This document shows positions 9,791-17,249 of a DNA stretch of 64,000 nucleotides, piece by piece; position 1 is the first letter of the stretch; each line of letters begins with the position of its first letter. Source of the DNA: an uncultured Bacteroidia bacterium (GTDB lineage: Bacteria; Bacteroidota; Bacteroidia; Bacteroidales; Prolixibacteraceae); the NCBI GenBank assembly GCA_903923905.1, contig CAIXZH010000021.1, positions 1 to 64,000 of the forward strand, in the 5' to 3' direction. A program made the translations under genes and the position numbers. Below the pieces are notes generated by a model. It had not been told where the DNA came from, made no database searches, and was given only the letters and a program-made list of their open reading frames with translations.

Positions 9791-11041
9791 CTAGGAAAGT
9801 TTTTTAAAGATTACAGTTCCATTATGTCCGCCAAACCCAAAAGTGTTACTTAATACATAGTTAAGTTCGCGCTTTTTGGCAATATTAAAGGTGAAATCAA
9901 TTTTAGGATCAATTTCAGGATCGAGCTCAAACTGGTTAATAGTCGGAGGAACGATACTGTCTCTCATCGCAAGAATAGAGGCGATGGCTTCAACAGCCCC
10001 GGCAGCACCAAGTAGATGGCCCGTCATTGATTTGGTTGCACTGATGCTAAGATTGTAAATGTGATCGCCAAATACCCGTTTGATAGCTTTGGGTTCAGCG
10101 ATATCACCAAGTCCAGTGGAAGTTCCATGAACATTGATATAGTCAATATCTGTGGGTTTAAGACCTGCATCTTCAAGAGCCCTTTTCATCACCAACGCGG
10201 CACCCCCACCTTCAGGATCGGGTGCGGTCATGTGATAGGCATCAGTTGACATTCCAACTCCTACCAACTCAGCATAAATTGTAGCCCCACGTTTGATGGC
10301 GTGCTCATACTCTTCAAGGATTAAGGCCCCCGATCCCTCTGCCATTACGAATCCGTCACGACCTGAATCAAATGGTCTGGAGGCTGTTTTCGGATCATCA
10401 TTTCGGGTTGATAAGGCGCGCATAGCATTAAAACCTCCTACACCTGCTTCGTTGATGGCCGATTCAGATCCCCCGGCTATAAAGATATTTGCCTTTCCAA
10501 GCCGAATATAAGTAGCTGCATCGATCATTGCATGGGTGGCAGAGGCACACGCAGTGACAGTAGTAATGGTTGGTCCGCGGAAACCGTATTTTAATGCGAT
10601 ATTTCCACTCGCCATATTGGCGATCATCTTTGGGATAAAAAATGGTGAGAATCTTGGATTCTCAGGCATGTGATTATACTCGGTAATAACCTGTAAAAAC
10701 GTATTTAAACCACCAATTCCTGCACCCCAAATGACTCCACACTCATCTTTATCTATCTTGTCGAGATCGAGCCCTGAATGTATTATAGCCTGATCTGCAG
10801 CAACATATGCAAATTGTGCGTACAAATCGTGCTTGTGAACCTCTTTCTTCTCGAGGTATTCACTCGGGTCGAAATCTTTGACTTCGCAGGCAAATTGCGT
10901 TTTGAATCTGGAGGCATCAAAACGAGTAATGGGGCCGGCACCGCTAACCCCATTGCACAGATTTTTCCAGAATTCCTCAACGTTCTTACCTAGCGGGTTT
11001 ATCGTGCCCAATCCGGTTACAACAACTCGTTTTAATTCCAT
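9791..11041 (-). CDS. fabF: Beta-ketoacyl-ACP synthase II
   Basis: A 416-residue condensing enzyme that extends acyl-ACP with malonyl-ACP in fatty-acid elongation. The Cys-His-His triad is visible: C165 in TVTACASATHAM, H305 in NVHGTSTGLGD and H342 in KSMTGHLLGAAG. The N-terminal RVVVTGLGTINPLG and the C-terminal NTFGFGGHNGTVIF are typical of FabF. It lies 39 nt downstream of acpP and 3 nt upstream of rnc on the same strand, so the three genes probably form one operon with the promoter ahead of acpP. Confidence 0.97.
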   Translation of the reverse strand: MELKRVVVTGLGTINPLGKNVEEFWKNLCNGVSGAGPITRFDASRFKTQFACEVKDFDPSEYLEKKEVHKHDLYAQFAYVAADQAIIHSGLDLDKIDKDECGVIWGAGIGGLNTFLQVITEYNHMPENPRFSPFFIPKMIANMASGNIALKYGFRGPTITTVTACASATHAMIDAATYIRLGKANIFIAGGSESAINEAGVGGFNAMRALSTRNDDPKTASRPFDSGRDGFVMAEGSGALILEEYEHAIKRGATIYAELVGVGMSTDAYHMTAPDPEGGGAALVMKRALEDAGLKPTDIDYINVHGTSTGLGDIAEPKAIKRVFGDHIYNLSISATKSMTGHLLGAAGAVEAIASILAMRDSIVPPTINQFELDPEIDPKIDFTFNIAKKRELNYVLSNTFGFGGHNGTVIFKKLS

Positions 11042-11080
11042 AGTAAGCTTTTGAGCCCTTTATTAGTGAAAAAAACTGAA

Positions 11081-11317
11081 TTACTTCGCGTTTTCAGTGA
11101 TGTAATTGATCGCATCGCCTACTGTTCCGATTTTTTCAGCCTGATCATCGGGGATAGCAATGTTGAACTCTTTTTCAAATTCCATAATTAGCTCTACAGT
11201 ATCGAGCGAATCGGCACCTAAATCGTTAGTGAATGATGCCTCTGGCGTAACTTCGCTTTCATCGACGCCTAATTTATCAACAATGATCGCTTTTACTTTA
11301 GCTGAAATGTCAGACAT
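11081..11317 (-). CDS. acpP: Acyl carrier protein
   Basis: A 78-residue acidic protein that carries growing acyl chains on a 4'-phosphopantetheine arm. The attachment serine is S37 in the motif [10 protein letters not shown]. Helix II and III sequences ([19 protein letters not shown]) and length match the family. It is the first gene of the acpP-fabF-rnc set and is divergent from purN across a 210-bp gap, which should hold promoters for both directions; I found no exact Bacteroidota promoter match there. Confidence 0.97.
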   Translation of the reverse strand: MSDISAKVKAIIVDKLGVDESEVTPEASFTNDLGADSLDTVELIMEFEKEFNIAIPDDQAEKIGTVGDAINYITENAK

Positions 11318-11527
11318 AATTTTTTAATTTTTACGTTAATACTATTACTAATTTTACCTGCTGATTTTATTTTGATTCAGCGAGTGCAAAGAAACAAAGA
11401 AAGGAATTTATCTTCCAAATATTTAGACAAGAATCTATTATATTGGGCATTAAAATAACGGTATTAAATACTTTGTAGAATTTATTAGTCGAAAATTCGA
11501 AAAAAATAATTTCATAAGACTTCGAAT

Positions 11528-12094
11528 ATGAGAAATATAGCTATATTTGCTTCAGGTTCGGGCAGTAATGCTGAGAACATAATACGATACTTCAAAAATC
11601 ACCCGGATGTTCGGGTTGACTCTGTCTGGTCCAATAAAAAGGAGGCTTTTGTGCTTCAACGGTCCAAAGACCTGGGTATTGAATCAAGATATTTTACACG
11701 GGAAGAGTTCATGGTGCCCGATCGAATGATCAGGGAGCTCCAAAGCAGAAATATTGACCTGATCGTTTTGGCTGGTTTTCTCTGGCTGGTTCCACCTGAA
11801 TTTGTTGATGCTTTTACCATCATTAATATTCATCCTGCCCTTTTACCCGGATATGGAGGTAAGGGAATGTATGGTTCCTTTGTTCATGAATCAGTGGTAA
11901 ACAACAAGGATAAGGAGTCAGGTATTACCATTCACTTGGTCAACAGGGAGTATGACAAAGGGGATCACCTTTTGCAGGTGAAATGCCCGGTTTTACCCGA
12001 TGATACCCCTGATACCCTGGCCGCAAGAATCCATGAATTGGAATATCAGTTTTTCCCGCGGGCCATTGAGGATTTTTTAAACCGGAATCACTAA
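11528..12094 (+). CDS. purN: Phosphoribosylglycinamide formyltransferase
   Basis: This 188-residue enzyme formylates GAR with 10-formyl-tetrahydrofolate in purine synthesis. Catalytic residues align as N100 and H102 (INIHPALLPGYGGKG) and D143 (EYDKGDHLLQ), the N-H-D set of GART enzymes. The N-terminal ASGSGSNAENI phosphate-binding loop is present. Length is at the short end of normal. It is followed by the LD-carboxypeptidase gene after 13 nt, suggesting one transcript with the next two genes. Confidence 0.95.
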   Translation: MRNIAIFASGSGSNAENIIRYFKNHPDVRVDSVWSNKKEAFVLQRSKDLGIESRYFTREEFMVPDRMIRELQSRNIDLIVLAGFLWLVPPEFVDAFTIINIHPALLPGYGGKGMYGSFVHESVVNNKDKESGITIHLVNREYDKGDHLLQVKCPVLPDDTPDTLAARIHELEYQFFPRAIEDFLNRNH

Positions 12095-12107
12095 AATAAT
12101 CAACCTC

Positions 12108-13010
12108 ATGAAGTATCCTCCCTACCTGGTAACCGGAGATAAAGTAGCCATCCTGTCACCTGCGGGTAAAATATCCCGCCAGGTTGTCGAACGGGGTGCT
12201 GAGCTTCTCAGGCAACAGGGATTCCTGGTTGAAATTGGGTATCATGCCTTTGATGAAGAGGGTATTTTTGCAGGGTCCGATACGAGCAGAGCTGCTGATA
12301 TGCAAAAAGCTCTGAACGACAAATCGATTAAAGCAATCTTCTTTTCCCGTGGCGGATATGGTTCTATCCGTACCCATCTCAATTTGAATTGGTCCTCTTT
12401 TTTTAAGAAACCGAAGTGGTTGATTGGATTTAGTGACATTACCGTTTTTCATGCCTTTCTTTCCCGGCATCAAATCGCTTCGGTTCATGGCGTGATGACT
12501 TCATGGTTCGAAAAGGATGAATTTCTGACCGGAAGTTTCACAGAAATGATGGAATTATTAAAGGGAAAACTACCCCAATATTCCATTAATCCACATGAAT
12601 TAAACAGATTAGGATCTGCTTCAGGTATCCTTACCGGTGGAAACTTGTCAATTATTCAAAGCTTAAGGGGAACTTTGTTCGATATTTCACCTAAAGGTAA
12701 AATCCTCTTTATTGAAGACATCGATGAACATCATTATCATATCGACAGAATGATCTATAATCTCAAAGCGGGACATCTCCTTGAGAAAATCTCCGGATTA
12801 ATTGTCGGCTATTTTACTGCAATAACTGATGGAGAAGCCCCGTTTGGTAAAACCAGTGCTGAAATTATCCGCGAAGCTGTTGATTCGTATCGTTATCCTG
12901 TGTGTTTCGGTTTCCCCGCCGGTCATGAATTGCCAAATATGCCACTGATTATGGGAAGCAGGATTCTGCTGAATGTTTCTGATAAAGAGGTGAAAATTAA
13001 AACAACATGA
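12108..13010 (+). CDS. LD-carboxypeptidase, peptidase family S66
   Basis: The 300-residue protein belongs to the LdcA family, which removes the terminal D-alanine from murein tetrapeptides during peptidoglycan recycling. The Ser-Glu-His triad is visible as S109 (IGFSDITVF), E203 (FIEDIDEHHYHID) and H273 (FPAGHELPN), at spacings close to those of characterised LdcA. The conserved FSRGGYGSIR segment is also present. No signal peptide is seen, in keeping with a cytoplasmic role. Its ATGA stop/start overlap with the YraN gene implies coupled translation. Confidence 0.93.
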   Translation: MKYPPYLVTGDKVAILSPAGKISRQVVERGAELLRQQGFLVEIGYHAFDEEGIFAGSDTSRAADMQKALNDKSIKAIFFSRGGYGSIRTHLNLNWSSFFKKPKWLIGFSDITVFHAFLSRHQIASVHGVMTSWFEKDEFLTGSFTEMMELLKGKLPQYSINPHELNRLGSASGILTGGNLSIIQSLRGTLFDISPKGKILFIEDIDEHHYHIDRMIYNLKAGHLLEKISGLIVGYFTAITDGEAPFGKTSAEIIREAVDSYRYPVCFGFPAGHELPNMPLIMGSRILLNVSDKEVKIKTT

Positions 13011-13396
13011 AACGAAAGGAAATTTTACCACCGGAGGATATGGATCTGGGAGAGAAAGGGGAAGAAATTGCGGCAGCCTATCTTATGAAGGAGGGATATA
13101 AAATACTCGAATGTAACTGGCATTATGGTCATAAGGAAGTAGATATTATTGCCCGACAGGGGGAGGAGATTGTAATCGTGGAGGTTAAAACACGCGAAGG
13201 GGACTATTTTGAGGAACCGTGGGAAGCAGTCTCGGCACAGAAGATCCGAAACATTGTTGAAGTGGCTGATGCCTGGCTGATTCAAAATAAAATCGACCTC
13301 GAAACCCGTTTTGATGTCATATCAATCATCTTTTCAGATGATGTTAACTATGAATTAACCCATTTCCAAGGGGCATTCATTCCACCAGTGAATTAA
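13007..13396 (+). CDS. YraN family (UPF0102) putative endonuclease-like protein
   Basis: A 129-residue protein with the UPF0102 layout: GEKGEEIAAAYLMKEGY near the N-terminus, then HKEVDIIARQGEEIVIVEVKTR. The D...ExK spacing in that segment resembles the metal site of restriction-endonuclease-like folds. The biochemical role of the family is not settled. The start codon overlaps the upstream gene by 4 nt. Confidence 0.92.
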   Translation: MKRKEILPPEDMDLGEKGEEIAAAYLMKEGYKILECNWHYGHKEVDIIARQGEEIVIVEVKTREGDYFEEPWEAVSAQKIRNIVEVADAWLIQNKIDLETRFDVISIIFSDDVNYELTHFQGAFIPPVN

Positions 13397-13440
13397 AGGA
13401 AATTCAAAATTTAAGCAATTAACCATTAACCATTACAAAC

Positions 13441-13809
13441 ATGGATATTGAATGGATCAGATCATATTGTCTCTCGAAAAAGGGGACTGAGGAGAGTTTC
13501 CCATTCGATGATACCACCTTGGTCATCAAGGTCGGCGGAAAGATATTTATATTAATCAGCCTTGAGGGCGATGTTTCGATGAACCTGAAATGTGACCCCA
13601 CCCTGGCAATTGAATTGAGGGAGGCACATCCGGCAATTTCTCCAGGCTACCACATGAATAAGAAACATTGGAACACCATCTTTCTCGACGGTTCATTGCC
13701 AAAAAATCTGTTGCTTGAGATGATTGATCACTCTTATGAGCTGGTTTTTAAATCATTGCCGGGAAAGGTGAGATTAGAAGTTGATGAATCTTATTTTGAC
13801 AAGAACTGA
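13441..13809 (+). CDS. MmcQ/YjbR family protein
   Basis: A 122-residue protein of the CyaY-like-fold MmcQ/YjbR family. Typical features are WIRSYCLSKKGTEESFPFDD at the start, FILISLEGDVSMNLKCDP in the middle and HMNKKHWNTIFLDGSLP before the C-terminal helix. Some members bind DNA; the physiological role is unclear. Its last 19 bases overlap the 3' end of the convergent rhamnosidase gene, an unusual tail-to-tail overlap that leaves no room for an intergenic terminator. Confidence 0.9.
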   Translation: MDIEWIRSYCLSKKGTEESFPFDDTTLVIKVGGKIFILISLEGDVSMNLKCDPTLAIELREAHPAISPGYHMNKKHWNTIFLDGSLPKNLLLEMIDHSYELVFKSLPGKVRLEVDESYFDKN

Positions 13810-16538
13810 TAGCTGCCACTTTTCACTTTAAATACCCGGCAGCCCTCTTTCTCCTCAACGAACCTTAATTCGTCTGATCCGGTGATTGGACGTCCGTTTT
13901 CAGAGATCTCTTCCCCCTTCCATAAAGGAACATAAACGGTTGCTTCGCAGCCTATTGGAACCATTACCTTCATAGAGAACTGCTGATCGTCTTTTTTCCA
14001 GGATATCCCAGCCTCCCCATACGATGTTTGCGTGAAGTATCTTACAAACGAAAGATCTGCTACCGGTTGGGGACGGAAGAAAATATGCCGGTATCCGGGA
14101 GCCTCCGGATCGGCATTCATCCCGGCCAGTTTCCGGTAAAACCAAACAAGGCTCCCTCCAAACATCGGGTGATTGCGTGAATTGTCACCGTTCCATTGTT
14201 CCCAGGTCGTTGTGGCTCCCTGATCAATCCACCAGCCAAAGCTGGGTTGGGTACGTTTGTTCATCGCTTCATAGGCTAAATCGTGCATTCCGTTTTCTGA
14301 TAGCACCTCAAAAAAGAACTGCGTTCCAAAAATACCGGTATCCAGATTACCTTTATTTGCTTTGATATCTTCTCTCAGCGCTTTGGTTACCCTGAGGTAC
14401 TGATTTTCAGGGACACCCATTTTCAGAGCAAAGATATTGCCGCCTGCTTTTCCGTAGGTGCCATACTTTTCATCATAAAATTGCTTATAGAAAGCCTTTC
14501 TGGTCCGTTCGGCTAATTGGGCATATTTTGTTTCATCTTCATGTTTATTCAAGGCTTTTGCTGCTTTGGCCGTGAGATCGGTGCATCTCCAGAAATAGAA
14601 GGTGTGGACCATCTTTTCGGGAGGTAAATTTCCCGGAGCAACCCAGTCGCCCAGGTTAAACCATTCGAGTACTTTCCCGTCTTTTCCGGTTCGCTGCGAA
14701 TACATGATTCCATCCGCATCAATCCAGCTCTCCATATAACGAATGTACTCCTTCATCCCCTGATAATTATCTTCCAACATATCTTTGGACCCGTAATGAA
14801 GATAAAACTCCCAGGGCATAATGCAGATTGCCGCTCCCCAGGCAACACCACCACCGCATCCCGGTTGCCAGGGGGCACTGTTTGGAACATATCCAGTTTT
14901 CACATTCTGAGCGCCACGGATATCCTGAATCCATTTCTGATAGAAATTCCGGGCATCGAAATTATGCATGACCATTACGCTCGAGACCTGTCCATCACCA
15001 GTGTAAGGAGAGCGTTCCCGATGGGGGCAGTCGCTTGCCACTCCGCCATGCATATTATCGGTCTGACTTCTTTTCCAGATTTTATTGATTTGATTCAAAA
15101 GGGGATTTGAGGTTTCAAAAGTGGCTGATTCGTCAATATCAGTATGGACAACCTCTGCGGTTATTTGTTCGGCCCGAAGTTCTCCCGGCCAGTTCGAGAT
15201 TTCAACTCCGCTAAAAACAAACCAGTTAAAACGGGCTGCATACGATTCGGGGCCATCACCTTTGAATGTGTAGAAATTTTCACCGGAAGGATTAGGGCAC
15301 AGGTATTTAATTTCAATTTGATGGCCAGCGGGTCCTTTAACCTGATTTAGCCGGACCCAACCCGAAACTTCAACGCCAAAGTCAACATGATAATTTCCGT
15401 TGGCCAGCTTTTCAATTTTGACCGGTTTGAGTCGCTCCATCACCTTGTCTGTCCGCGAAGCATGAGCAACCAGCTTCCCTTCGGGTACTTTGCGCAACAC
15501 CACGGGATTCCATGATGAATCATCGAAGTCAGGCCCGCTCCACCCTTTCTGTTCTTTCCTTGCATCATAGTGTTCACCGTAATAAACCATGTCCATCAGA
15601 ATTGGGCTTTCTGAAGCTTTCCAACTTTCATCGCTTACAATAACCTTTTCCTCTCCGTCGGCATAGGTGATATGGATCTGGGCCAAAAAGCGGGGAGATC
15701 CGTAAGAACCTGCCCACCCCTTAGCCGGATTGTAAAAGCCATTTCCAAGGATACTGCCCACCGCATTTTGTCCGTCTCTCAACAGATTTTTGATGTCATA
15801 GGCCAGGTACATGACCCGATATTCCGCAAAATTGTCTTCCAGGGGAATACCTTCATTGATTAACTCAGGACGTTTCCCAAAGTTGGTTTGATTTGGAACC
15901 AGTACATCATCACCTACCTTCTGTCCATTCACGTACAACTCAAAATATCCCAGCCCGGTAACAAAGGCGACCGCTTTTTCAATTTTCTTATCAATCCTGA
16001 ATTCCTTTCTGAACATTGGAGCCGGAGGAGGCAGTATTTCGGGCAGATGGGTTTTGGGATTCATAATTTTGGGAAGCGCTTCTTCTCCCTGCCACGGAGC
16101 CCCAATCCATTTGGCACTCCATTCCGAAGGATTCAGGATTCCCATCCTCCAAAACGAGGGTTTGCTCCACGCAGAAGCAATACCATCCTTATCCCAGACA
16201 CGCACCTGCCACCAGCAATCCATCCTTGATATTAAAGGAGTTCCTTCATATTCAACCCTGTTGCATTGTTCGCTGTTCACCTTTTTACTGTCCCACAAAT
16301 CTGCCTGTTCCAATTTCTTATCAGAAGTGGCCACACGGATCTGCCAGGCCGTTTGCCTTTGTCCGAGTTCCCCTTCGCTGGCAATGTTTATCCATGCCAA
16401 ACGTGGCCTCGCCACATCAACCACCGCAGGATTCTGCAAATATTCACTGGTAAGTTTGACAGGATAGATTTTTCCATAAGAAACAAATCCGGGAATAATC
16501 GAAAGAAAGACAAAAATAAGTGTGCGATTCCTCTTCAT
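13791..16538 (-). CDS. GH78 alpha-L-rhamnosidase, secreted
   Basis: This 915-residue protein has a Sec signal peptide (1-22) and an N-terminal rhamnosidase domain (LQNPAVVDVARPRLAW). Beta-sandwich domains follow (FRKEFRIDKKIEKAVAFVTG, with GYFELYVNGQKVGDDVL), then an (alpha/alpha)6 catalytic barrel. The active-site loop at ~503-513 reads DCPHRERSPYTGDGQ, a variant of the commoner DCPQRDERxGWxGD. A second acidic motif is GATTTWEQWNGD at ~773-784. Family members release terminal alpha-L-rhamnose from plant and microbial glycans or glycosides. Unlike the second GH78 here it lacks a PA14-like tail, and it is isolated from the other hydrolases by housekeeping genes. Confidence 0.92.
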   Translation of the reverse strand: MKRNRTLIFVFLSIIPGFVSYGKIYPVKLTSEYLQNPAVVDVARPRLAWINIASEGELGQRQTAWQIRVATSDKKLEQADLWDSKKVNSEQCNRVEYEGTPLISRMDCWWQVRVWDKDGIASAWSKPSFWRMGILNPSEWSAKWIGAPWQGEEALPKIMNPKTHLPEILPPPAPMFRKEFRIDKKIEKAVAFVTGLGYFELYVNGQKVGDDVLVPNQTNFGKRPELINEGIPLEDNFAEYRVMYLAYDIKNLLRDGQNAVGSILGNGFYNPAKGWAGSYGSPRFLAQIHITYADGEEKVIVSDESWKASESPILMDMVYYGEHYDARKEQKGWSGPDFDDSSWNPVVLRKVPEGKLVAHASRTDKVMERLKPVKIEKLANGNYHVDFGVEVSGWVRLNQVKGPAGHQIEIKYLCPNPSGENFYTFKGDGPESYAARFNWFVFSGVEISNWPGELRAEQITAEVVHTDIDESATFETSNPLLNQINKIWKRSQTDNMHGGVASDCPHRERSPYTGDGQVSSVMVMHNFDARNFYQKWIQDIRGAQNVKTGYVPNSAPWQPGCGGGVAWGAAICIMPWEFYLHYGSKDMLEDNYQGMKEYIRYMESWIDADGIMYSQRTGKDGKVLEWFNLGDWVAPGNLPPEKMVHTFYFWRCTDLTAKAAKALNKHEDETKYAQLAERTRKAFYKQFYDEKYGTYGKAGGNIFALKMGVPENQYLRVTKALREDIKANKGNLDTGIFGTQFFFEVLSENGMHDLAYEAMNKRTQPSFGWWIDQGATTTWEQWNGDNSRNHPMFGGSLVWFYRKLAGMNADPEAPGYRHIFFRPQPVADLSFVRYFTQTSYGEAGISWKKDDQQFSMKVMVPIGCEATVYVPLWKGEEISENGRPITGSDELRFVEEKEGCRVFKVKSGSYQFLSK

Positions 16539-16604
16539 TGAATTATGACATTTAATTTATTGTGAAGTAATCAGCCATAAATGTAGTTTATTTCTGCTTA
16601 TTTG

Positions 16605-16612
16605 TAATTTTG
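16605..16612 (+). promoter_or_regulatory. Possible -7 box (TAATTTTG) upstream of the S4-domain gene
   Basis: The octamer matches the Bacteroidota TAnnTTTG -7 consensus and sits about 65 nt ahead of the start codon, but I see no TTG/TTTG element at the expected 19-nt spacing. Weak evidence only. Confidence 0.25.
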
Positions 16613-16676
16613 AGAGTTAATTATTACCCTATAAATTAAAAGGTGAATTTCAAAGTCTGTAATTTATGTAAAGAAC

Positions 16677-16886
16677 ATGATATTTAATTTGAACGGTGCC
16701 GAATATATTGAACTGATCAAGCTTTTGAAGCTACTGCATATTGCGGAGTCAGGAGGCCATGCCAAAATTATGGTTGAAGATGGAGAGGTAATCTTAAACG
16801 GAGTGGTAGAATACCGCAAAAGGGCAAAACTTCGTCAGGGAGATGTGGTAAAAACTGTTGGTAAGGAGATTTTAATTGAAGTTTAA
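16677..16886 (+). CDS. YbcJ-like S4 domain RNA-binding protein
   Basis: A 69-residue protein that is essentially one S4 fold. It contains IELIKLLKLLHIAESGGHAK and then VILNGVVEYRKRAKLRQGDVV, the RNA-binding turn with Arg/Lys residues. This matches the small YbcJ family, whose members bind RNA and are proposed to act on ribosomes or RNA modification; the exact role is unproven. It stands alone between the divergent rhamnosidase gene and a 363-bp gap. Confidence 0.85.
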   Translation: MIFNLNGAEYIELIKLLKLLHIAESGGHAKIMVEDGEVILNGVVEYRKRAKLRQGDVVKTVGKEILIEV

Positions 16887-17249
16887 ACAGTAAAATTAAT
16901 TTTCAGAGGTTTTATTTTCCGGATTTAAAAGTGGCTGGATTCCTGCTATTTCCATGGGGTAATGGTAATCGTTTGTATTTTTAAATATCATTAAATAAAG
17001 CAATTAGCTTCTAATCATCGATTGAAGATCTGAATTTTTATATTTGGTAATTGCGTTGGAACTTCGAGGGAAGAGTTGGGAATGATTCTTATATTCAAAA
17101 AAAAGTCGATTTATTGAGGCAACTTCCTTGTATTTTTGTTGTCTAAGGATTAGTGATTCCATTTCCCCTTTTGGAGACGGAATGCTTTGCCTGGCATAAG
17201 ATAATTAAGTTTAACGCGGGAATACTGATTTCTGTATTAAAAAGCATAG
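16887..17249 (+). other. Intergenic gap with one weak promoter-like box
   Basis: AT-rich non-coding stretch. The only signal I can point to is TATTTTTG at 17131-17138, which matches the TAnnTTTG -7 consensus about 110 nt ahead of the DUF5686 gene, without a convincing -33 element. A short frame from 17153 overlaps the next gene and looks spurious. No repeat or RNA gene seen. Confidence 0.4.
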
